Shown: piece after piece, positions 1 to 64,000 of the stretch
Layout of the letters: every line of letters starts with the position of its first letter
How positions within the stretch are numbered: the first letter of the stretch is position 1
Source of the DNA: Glandiceps talaboti
Lineage: Eukaryota; Hemichordata; Enteropneusta; Spengelidae
Direction of reading: 5' to 3'
DNA: 64,000 nucleotides
Assembly (NCBI RefSeq): GCF_964340395.1
Contig: NC_135556.1
Span: 19,715,142-19,779,141 of the forward strand
Notes under the pieces: model-generated
Told to the model about the DNA's origin: nothing
The model's database searches: none
What the model saw: only the letters and a program-made list of their open reading frames with translations
Program-made: the position numbers and the translations under genes

Positions 1-1520
1 TGTCAGATTCCTTACCACGCACCTTGTGACATCACAAGGCCCCACCCTTCCCCCTGCAATCATTTGTATACATGTTGCATGTGACGAATAATACACTAGC
101 AGTTCTATGGTAGATATAATGCATTACAATTATATCACAAAATACAGACAATGATGTCTAAAGTTACAGAGTATGTTTCTAAATGGAAGTTTTTTTTACA
201 ACAGTGTATGTAGTATGTACATGTATGATCAGTGGCTGGTATTAGAAACTATTGATTTACAACACACAATGTTTACATGACTAATTGACAATGTTGTCAG
301 AACACTTGTCTCAGTCTGTTAGTATTATAATTGACAAGTACTTAATACTTACTTAAATAATTAACTACATGACTAACTCCATATACTATACCAGGATAGT
401 CAGTATACATAACATGTGATGGATACTAGTCTACTGGTAGTAGTACAGATGTGAGCGTAAATGAAATAAATGTAATATTTTACAAGTCATGTCTATGCTG
501 TGATTGTGAATACAGTTGGGTAAAGTGTGTGTAGTAGAATGCTACTAGTACATGTATGTTAAGGCTATCTGTGGTGTGGAATGTGATGATATCCATACTG
601 GTGGAGGATGCCACAGCCATCAATATCCTTTATCCTACAGACATCGTGTAAATACACAGTGTTAATTGTGAAAGTATGTCAGGCTGACATTTAGTAAGCA
701 GACTTGTAGCCATGGCAACTATCAATGTACGAGATTGTATATCTATGGAAGTCTGTTCTAGACACTTTGCTATCAACATGTACACATTGATTGAGTCAAT
801 AAATGTAATGCTAGTCTCTGACCTACTACTACATGGATGACCTACACAGGTTAAAACACTTGTAAATAAAGTTCTTCACATTCCTGTTAGTGTAACATTG
901 TATTACAGTTGAATTGCATTGATTATATCTCACACTAGTGTCTGTGTTTGCAGTCTGGTTATGATTTGATAGAGGAATCAGATTTCACATGTAATGATGC
1001 AGTACAACTGTAGTTTATTTGGCATCATGTTCACAGACAGACAGACAGACTGACAGACAGCTACATAGATGCACACACACATACACACACATAGACATAG
1101 ACATAGACAGACACAGACAGACAAATACATGCAGACAGACAGACAGACAGGCAGATACATAGAGACAGACAGATGGATGGATAGACATACACCGACAGAC
1201 GGATGGATGGATGGATGGACAGACAGACAGATGGAAGGACAGATGGATGGATAGACAGACAGACAGACACATGGATGGATAGACAGACAGACGGATGGAC
1301 GGACGGACAGATGGATGGATGGATGGATGGATAAATGAATCATACATTTAAATTATATAACATCTGAGATGAGGTGCATGTATACAATATACTATGACAG
1401 TCCAATGTTTCCATTATGATAACTTTTGATTTAAATGTTGAAGACCATGAATTAGCTTTTGGTAAATATTAAATGAATTTATTTTTCTTACACGTACTTC
1501 CTTCTCGTTGTATCTTTCAG
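1..1520 (+). other. Upstream intron of BLTP1 (partial)
   Basis: No exon is visible here. The residues that precede the first exon in other BLTP1 proteins are not encoded in any frame, so this is taken as the 3' part of an intron that starts before the window. It is AT-rich with one compound microsatellite at 1032-1333 and ends in a pyrimidine-rich acceptor (CTTTCAG at 1514-1520). Confidence 0.7.
1032..1333. repeat. Compound GACA/GATA/GGAT tetranucleotide tract
   Basis: Interrupted runs of GACA, CACA, GATA and GGAT fill about 300 bp of the intron. All open frames across it (Leu-Ser-Val-Cys or Asp-Arg-Gln-Thr repeats) are artefacts of the repeat. Confidence 0.95.
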
Positions 1521-56642
<55,122 letters not shown>

Positions 56643-57250
56643 GGAAATAATTGATTGATGGTATCAGCTGTTGTGTAGAAAGTCATAACAATATCTTTCC
56701 ATTGGTTATGCATAGTCTTAAGTTTGTCTATACATTCATTATGGACAAATGCATTCAAGTAAGTCTTTCAAATACATTTCGTGATGTTTTTGTTTGAAAT
56801 GTTTCTCAAGTAATTATCATTGGCTTGTTATCATTCACATTTGAAATTACATTGCCAAGATTTAAGTATGTAAGCTTTAAGCTAAAATAGAATTTGATGC
56901 CATATTTAAGAGTCTGAAAATGAATATATGTCAAACTAATTTCATAGTGATTTTATACTCAAGATTTTAGAGGCAAATTGTGAAATTTTAGAATGTACAT
57001 AAATCTTCAAAGAGTACTCTAACAAAATGTATGTACAGTATTTCAAAATCAGCTATTCATAGAAAGATTGGAAGTGGGAAATTAGTGTTGACATTTGGTC
57101 ATGAAAGAAATTAAGAAGGTTTTACTTTGAACTCATTTTCTTTACTATGTTAAAATTGGGTTACCTTGGTATTTACCTTTTATGGCATGATACTTGACAC
57201 ACATTGCAACAACTGCATCTCCAAAATAAACAATTATAGCAGTGCTGAGC
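56643..57250 (+). other. Predicted BLTP1 3' UTR
   Basis: AT-rich sequence after the stop. The first AATAAA I see is at 57225-57230, followed within about 20 nt by a GT-rich stretch (GTGCTGAGCACAGTGTGGAT). Transcript ends are not proven; later AATAAA words at 57938 and about 57993 are alternatives. Confidence 0.45.
57225..57230 (+). promoter_or_regulatory. Candidate polyadenylation signal AATAAA
   Basis: Canonical hexamer 580 nt after the BLTP1 stop with a GT-rich element just downstream. Confidence 0.45.
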
Positions 57251-59737
57251 ACAGTGTGGATGTACACACACAAGTAATGATGTTGTTTAAACAGTAGGAA
57301 ATTAAATGTTCTAACCATTCAAATCATCAAATCCATGCGTTGTCTTCTCAGCAGAAGCCCATTTCACTCATGTCAAAGAATAGCATAAATGTGTATCACT
57401 TTTCAGCATGATTAGGTAAAGGCTCCTGTTGTGTGTGTATGGTGTCTCTGTTATTGTTAACATGGAGTTGCAATGTGTCTATCTTTATGCGTTATGCCCA
57501 AAAAGTGAAATACCAAGGTAGCCCCGTTTGCACTGTGAGATCACTTGTATGTAATACTGCTTGCTGTACAAAAAGGAACATACCTGATCAATTATACATA
57601 AGCATTGTAAGTAATGTGACAACTAGGAAGTAACATCTGCCAGATATCTTCCTGCAACACAAGTATAATTGAGAATAAGTTTTAGAAGGAGTCCTGTCCA
57701 GACTGTCTGAAACCTTGCCATCTAGAATTTCAGACATAGCCATCAATAATTCATACCATCCATAAGCTTCCAATTTAATTCCCAACCCCCAACATGGACA
57801 ATATATCACTACTGTATTAAAACATTGTGCCTAACCTAGTTTTAATAGTATGACACTTGATAATACGTTTCAACCACAGGGTGTGCATTATAGTATTTTC
57901 CCTAGCTGAGGTCAAAAGAATGGCTGTTGAGTCAAAAAATAAACTTTTTTGGTATGTCAAACTAAATCTGTTTTGGGTTAAAACTGTTACCAGAATAAAG
58001 ATTTTCTTCATGAACTGTCAAAGTTGCTATTTTCAGGGTATAAATACTGTCAGGCTATTGGTAAGAATATGAAATGGTGGCCCCTTAATGGAAATTACAC
58101 AATGTTTTGGTTTCATCCAAATTGACACACCAACCTATTTTGCACAGGCACAAAGGATAGAATTTTACAATGAGAGACTTTGTTTTGTTTAATTGTCATT
58201 GCATTTGTATTCAACAATATGTAATTTTCATCAGGAACTGAACCATATGAAAAGCATATACAAGTTTGAGTATAGGGTCCATTACAGCTAATTGTTTGAA
58301 AAATTCATTTTAACATTCATCACGGAAGTAAATTTTTCAAAATTCATTTTTGAATTATTTGATTTCATATTTTATTAGAGAATAATGTAACATGAAAACT
58401 AAGTATGTAAGGTTTCAGATCAGTAACATGTGAAAATCTTGCTCTGAATTTAATCTCCAATCTACACTATTCTCTAATGACATACAGATGCAGATCAAAT
58501 TCTAAGCTTTATAACCTCCGTTGAAATTATACGAAGAAAGAGATTTCAGTGTCCTTAGGGAAAAGTGTCTTCCTAAATGTCAACATTTAAAATCTCTGCC
58601 TGGAAGGGAAAATGTCATATCAATATGTGGGGGTGGATTTCGAACAGAAGATGTTGCCAACTGAATAGGACACAGTTATATGGAAGAGATGATAGCCCCA
58701 ATCAAAGTAGTGATTATCAGTAGCAATATAAAACCTAACACACGCAGTCTTAGCAGTGCCGAGAGGTGAACAGATAAGGGATTATCAGAGGTGACATTAA
58801 AGTGACATCTATTTGATGAGAAGCTGTAAATTGTCTCCAATTAAAGTTTGTTAGGAATATAAATAGCCAAAAAGACATTGTACTAGCACAGACTAGCGTC
58901 TGTCGACTAGGAGATCCCTTATTTGTCAGATTATGGATTAAAGATATTATATTCCCTGGGATTAAATTTGTATGAGGTATTTCAAAATATTAGTTTACAT
59001 GGAAAGAAAAGAAGCCATGCCAAGATTTTGAATTCTCTTCACCATCTAAAAGAAAAGTTCATAGTTTTATGTGAGTGGGCTAGATAAATATATGGTAAAC
59101 GTTGAATTTGACCTCTATTGTAAATGTTAAATTTGACCCCTAACTCCACTACCTGTAATGAGAGGTGATTGACATCAAACGTTTCTACAGGGCATGTACA
59201 TAAAATGCCCAGCCAGATGTTTTGATTACTAATATGTAGAAAGGTGTTTATGATTTCCAAGAGTCTAATCTGTTAAATGGAAAGTACGAACATTTGGTGA
59301 AGTATATTATACCCAACATGTCTTTCGCCTGGGGCACCCATGGAACTGATTTTAATGAGTCATAATAAATGGTTTGATGTATTGAAGAGTTTCTCGTTGA
59401 ATGCCACTACAAGTGTGTTTATATATGTCATTAATTCAGTTTCCAGAACCTTGCACTTTCAGTACAATTTATTGCAGCACTTTTCACGAGGTTGAATATT
59501 GCATGAATTATATTTGATATTTGAATAGCTGGAAATGATAATTGTAATAGCGATTACATATTATTAAGGTTGCATGGACATCACCAAGTGTCTGCCAAGA
59601 GTTTATGCAAGTTTAATATGAATGTAGGTTCGGTAGAAAACTAAAATGAAAGAATCTGAAGCAAAAATGAACTAATTTTATTTATTTCTATTAAAGTCTT
59701 TCTAGAAATAGATATCATATAATCTATAAAATGACTA
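57251..59737. other. 3' flank, no feature recognised
   Basis: AT-rich unique-looking DNA. No frame longer than about 75 codons looks like protein and no inverted or tandem repeat stands out. Confidence 0.6.
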
Positions 59738-60066
59738 GTGTCCAACCAATGTTATATGACAGACTGATACATGGAAGGGTGTCCAACCAATGTTATATGA
59801 CAGACTGATAAATTGAAGCATGTCCAACCAATGTTATATGACAGACTGATAAACAGAAGGGTGTCCAACCTATGTTATATGACAGACTGATAGATGGAAC
59901 GGTGTGCTACCAATGTTATATGACAGACTGATAAACAGAAGGGTGTCCAACCTATGTTATATGACAGACTGATAAACAGAAGGGTGTCCAACCAATGTTA
60001 TATGACAGACTGATAGATGGAAGGGTGTCAAACCAATGTTATATGACAGACTGATACATGGAAGCC
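59738..60066. repeat. 41-bp tandem repeat, 8 copies
   Basis: Unit GTGTCCAACCAATGTTATAT plus GACAGACTGATAAACAGAAGG, eight copies with few differences (for example AAACAGAAG, AGATGGAAG or ACATGGAAG before the junction). Confidence 0.95.
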
Positions 60067-61120
60067 TTAGGATTTCTATACAGTCTATATGGCATTAGTA
60101 CATGCCCTGCTTGGCATTATGCAGACAAACTAACTTTTATCTTTTACTTTATGAAAGACACAAAGGTAATGAGGGAAGTAGAGTTTCAGATGTAGCTTGG
60201 ATGTATCAAGTCAAAACAGTGATGAAACTATATATTTCCAATATCTCACACTCCATTATCAGGAAAACGATACCTGTACTGAGCAGGATAAAGACAACAA
60301 ACAATTCCTTTACTATTAATATATGATTACCTTTAGAGTTATATGATTGTACACCTAACAAGAAGTGTATGTTGAGGTGTTTTTAAAATTTCATAATTTA
60401 GGCTATTGTACCATACTTCACATTCTCAGCTGTATATATATTTTTCTCCATTCTGAGATTTTTAAATGAACTGACAAGATTCAAGAATTTAGACTTTGTA
60501 TAGTGGAATTTAGAATTGTTAGGGGGCAGTTTTGTTGCAAGAGATTTTTTTTGTATACTGTTTGTTTAATATGAATGGTTTCAACAGGGACAATATTCAA
60601 TCAAATTGAATGGTTGGTGTAAATATGTCATTAATTAGTTGTTAATCTTAGTTATTTTTGATTGTGGTTGGTTTTCATAAGTCTAGGGGAATTTTTGAAT
60701 GCTATGAATACTACAGGCCTTTTTACGTTGATTTATTATATGTATTGAAGGCTGACCAGAATCTTATAGTAAAAGAGTGAATGATTGTTATACTGACCCT
60801 CCATGTCCATGAATTATGACACCCAGTCCATAACAACGTAATTTAAGAATTTAAAATCAACACAACTTGATTTAGAAGTTCTGTAGTGCCTCTAGAACAT
60901 GCTACAAATAGTTGTACAGCCTCACTAATATGTCCATGTATGTGTCTATAAATGTTGGTTTAGTAACAGGCGTAATAAATACATGACTGCATGGATGGTC
61001 TCAACCTGTAAATGAAACTATGTTTGACAATGGTAATACACATCTGCAAAGTCACCAGTCCACTTTAAAGCAAATCTTCACATCAAAAACAGGTTGGAGT
61101 TTTAAAGTGAACTGTGTCCT

Positions 61121-61305
61121 GTATGTTGCTTATATCTGCAACTAAATAGTTTCAATACCAAATGATGTGGATGACTTAGTTTTGTGTCATAAACTGTCGT
61201 GTATGTTGCTTATATCTGCAACCAAATAGTTTCAATACCAAATGATGTGGATGACTTAGTTTTGTGTCATACACTGTCTTGTATGTTGCTTATATCTGCA
61301 ACCAT
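61121..61305. repeat. 80-bp tandem repeat, 2.3 copies
   Basis: GTATGTTGCTTATATCTGCA starts at 61121, 61201 and 61281. The first two full units differ at only a few positions, so the duplication is recent. Confidence 0.95.
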
Positions 61306-61776
61306 ACCAAAGTCTTCTCAAACTCCTGTAAACTTACATGGAGTGTATTGTCATGTTATTGTCCAGTTTTATTTTTGTAGATGATAGCAAATTTATTTTG
61401 TGAGGTTTCAATAACTTTTCATTTGTGTTTGTTACATTTGGTGTTGTGTGCAATCTAACACATCTGCAGATTTACACTTTTAATTTCATTGAAAGCCACT
61501 TCTCACTAATAGATACTGTCTGCAAAATGAAATGTATTAAACTTCATAAAATGCACGACCACCCGTCCACTTATGATATTATAAGCTCATATTTGATATT
61601 ATTCATCATTGTTTTTTTTCTGCATGTATTTACAGTTGGCAATTTTGTTTATTGGAACATGACTACCATGTGATTTTACTGTAAACCAGCTAGTTTTGGG
61701 AGATTGTGTGATTATCTCCCTGCCTTGACCTGTCCAATGTAGCAGCAGCATGTTGCAGTACACTTCACAAACCAGC

Positions 61777-61829
61777 ATTCATTCATTCATTCATTCATTC
61801 ATTCATTCATTCATTCATTCATTCATTCA
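61777..61829. repeat. (ATTC)n microsatellite
   Basis: Thirteen ATTC units in the 3' flank. Confidence 0.97.
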
Positions 61830-62231
61830 CATTGGTGAGAAGGTTTCAACTCATTGATTTACTGAACTTGTTATCACGTGTGTGATTATGATTATTTATT
61901 TCACCGGAATGCTTTATCTCCTTTGCAGATGTGCTTTCACTCAGATATACTGCTTCTGCATATTAAATGCAACTGAAATCTGTACTTATGTGTTAATTAC
62001 TACATACATTTTATTGAGATCAAAATAAATGCAGAACAAGCAGCTGAGTTGTGTTGTTATCAAGACAACACCCATCAGAAATAAAGGATTCCTCTTGGAA
62101 ATAGTTGGCATGACTAACATGACATTTCTGCATACTCTTCCATATAAAGATCGCCAGTTTGAAGATTTGTATTTATTTGCAATATCAGAAAGATGTTGGA
62201 TCTTTCTTTTCTAGTTCATCAGATTTACAAC

Positions 62232-62662
62232 CCTTGCACTAGTTGTTTAGAGAAGCTGTCGATCAGAACGTCGTTTTGTCAGTAGTAGTCAATTAGAACA
62301 GGCTTTGAAGATGCCGAAAAGTCTTCTCCTTAACACAATATCAAGCAGAAATACATTGATACAAAATAACGTTGTGTGTCTCTTATGTAGGTTCACACAA
62401 TTTTCTTATCAGTTTGTTTATGTTTGTGAAAGTTAGTCATTTGCCATATACAATATTTCTAACTTTCGCAGACATAAACAAACTGATAAAAGCATCACTT
62501 GCATCTCCAACTGAGACACCCCCTATTGTTTTTGTACCAGTGTATGTCTGCTTGATATCGTGATAAGGAGAAGACTTTTAGGCACCTCCAAAGACAGATT
62601 TTATTGTCCTCCACTGATAAGACGGTTTGATCAACAGCATTTCTGGACAACTGGTGCAAAGG
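62232..62662. mobile_element. Foldback element, family I (about 430 bp)
   Basis: Arms of about 200 bp pair along nearly their whole length. Outer: CTTGCACTAGTTGTTTAGAG with CTGGACAACTGGTGCAAAG. Middle: AAAGTCTTCTCCTTAACACA with TCGTGATAAGGAGAAGACTT. Inner: CTTATCAGTTTGTTTATGTT with GACATAAACAAACTGATAAA. The loop is about 23 nt around CATTTGCCATATACAATA. Nothing is encoded and the target duplication is unclear. Confidence 0.88.
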
Positions 62663-62894
62663 TAGTATTTATTAAATTTACACAATATGTCAGCAAGTTT
62701 GAACTCTAAATCCAAGTCAGTATTTATTCTAATAACATAGTATTGTATTGTGTCCATCTATCTTTTAAAGTCTAATAATATTGTATCTTTATTTCAACAA
62801 GTTGGTGTTAGTAATGTACTAAGTTTTTTTTTCTGAAAAATGGTGCTGGGTACTAATTTGTTCATGATAGATGTTGACCTTTGTGGCAGTGAGA

Positions 62895-63068
62895 AACCAC
62901 ACTGTCCTTGAATTATCTGGCCACGACACCCCCCCCCCCACTGTCCTTGAATTATCTGACAGTGACCAACCCCCACTGGCCTTGAATTATCTGGCCAAGA
63001 CACCCTCCCTCCCCTCACTGTCCCTGAATTATCTGACAGTGACCAACCCCCACTGTCCTTAACTTATC
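62895..63068. repeat. Dimeric tandem repeat, about 35-40-bp half-units
   Basis: Two alternating units: one ends TTGAATTATCTGGCCA(C/A)GACACC and the other ends TGAATTATCTGACAGTGACC. The order is A-B-A-B followed by a partial unit. Confidence 0.85.
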
Positions 63069-63660
63069 CAAAATAGTTGTCAAACAACTTGTCACCTTTT
63101 TGTGGATTTATTGATTGATATTTTTTTGATAAGTTGTTTATGTGAATTTAAACCTGTTTAAACCTTACTGTTAAGTATAATATGGAATCATTGAAGAATG
63201 ATCATTACCAGTTTGTAAGTTTTAGAATAAATTAGTGAACTTGACAGGCATGTACAATTACACATCGATCAACTGGGATGTAAATATACCCATTTCCAAT
63301 TCATATGATCAATAAAACCCTGTGCAATATAAATGACTATAAGATGTCTTGTCTCTCTTGTTAATTCATTCAAATCAATATACATATCTGGCTCAACGTT
63401 GAAAGGTATGATAAATATTTTGGATGGACTTCTCTTGTGAAATATGTCCAGACCTTGAAGGTTTTCGACAAAATATTTTCCGGGCGTACACATGACATGT
63501 AATACTTTATGAATACTCCCAGGGTCCAAACTTGTCTATGGACACTTCAGTTGCTCAGAGTGGTCCTAAGGCTATTCAAACGAGAGCAGAGATGAATAGT
63601 CTCCAAACTTGAAAGCAGTCAAAATCTACTCCATTACCGTACTTACTCTTCAAATAACTT

Positions 63661-64000
63661 CATTACTGTCATATATAACAGCATGGCCTTTAACTGACTC
63701 CAGTGCTGCCATATATAACAGCATGGCCTTTAACTGACTCCAGTGCTGCCATATATAACAACATAGCCTTTAACTGACTCCAGTGCTGCCATATATAACA
63801 GCATGGCCTTTAACTGACTCCAGTGCTGCCATATATAACAACATAGCCTTTAACTGACTCCAGTGCTGTCATGTATAACAACATAGCCTTTAACTGACTC
63901 CAGTGCTGCCATATATAACAACATAGCCTTAACTGACTCCAGTGCTGCCATATATAACAACATAGCCTTTAACTGACTCCAGTGCTGCCATATATAACAA
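63661..64000. repeat. 40-bp tandem repeat, at least 8 copies, open at window edge
   Basis: Unit TGCCATATATAACAGCATGG plus CCTTTAACTGACTCCAGTGC, starting near 63669 and running off the right edge. Variants AACATAGCC and GCATGGCC alternate irregularly. Confidence 0.96.

Overview
The window is eukaryotic nuclear DNA: AT-rich, with spliced genes, long introns, many microsatellites and many short non-autonomous DNA transposons. It holds most of one very large gene on the + strand, the orthologue of vertebrate BLTP1 (KIAA1109; tweek in Drosophila, lpd-3 in C. elegans, Csf1 in yeast), a bridge-like lipid transfer protein. The protein sequence is close to the vertebrate one, but no vertebrate repeat families are visible. 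Frequent ACATGTA-type words and the foldback elements suggest a (probably marine) invertebrate bilaterian; I cannot say which phylum.

I reconstructed 38 exons between 1521 and 56642. Their reading phases agree from end to end (14,662 coding nt, 4,886 residues plus stop). The first roughly 280 residues of the family, including the N-terminal membrane anchor, lie upstream of the window, so the gene is 5'-partial. One intron appears to use a GC-AG boundary (14829-15642). The largest exon (20194-25226) is 5,033 nt. The likely 3' UTR runs from 56643 to about 57250.

Layout: 1-1520 upstream intron; 1521-12158 thirteen small exons; 12977-14828 a long exon with a disordered Ser/Gln/His-rich linker; 15643-19454 middle exons; 20194-25226 giant exon (central beta-groove region); 25764-33353 small exons with Ser/Pro-rich linkers; 33478-40200 a 6.7-kb array of about 230 copies of a 29-bp repeat filling nearly all of one intron and running up to the next exon; 40211-50026 exons of the conserved C-terminal (FSA_C-type) region; a 6.4-kb intron; final exon 56426-56642; then about 7 kb of 3' flank with four tandem-repeat tracts and a foldback element but no gene I can support.

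The items most worth a second look are: the 29-bp intronic array, with a higher-order ~2.3-2.9-kb duplication and variation concentrated at CpG/TpG sites; a 78-bp in-frame tandem duplication across the acceptor of the exon at 42007, which could add 26 residues; repeated tandem duplication of exon edges at three other exons; a 377-bp foldback element with a perfect 9-bp target duplication; and a hexanucleotide tract whose four variants succeed one another by single-base steps.
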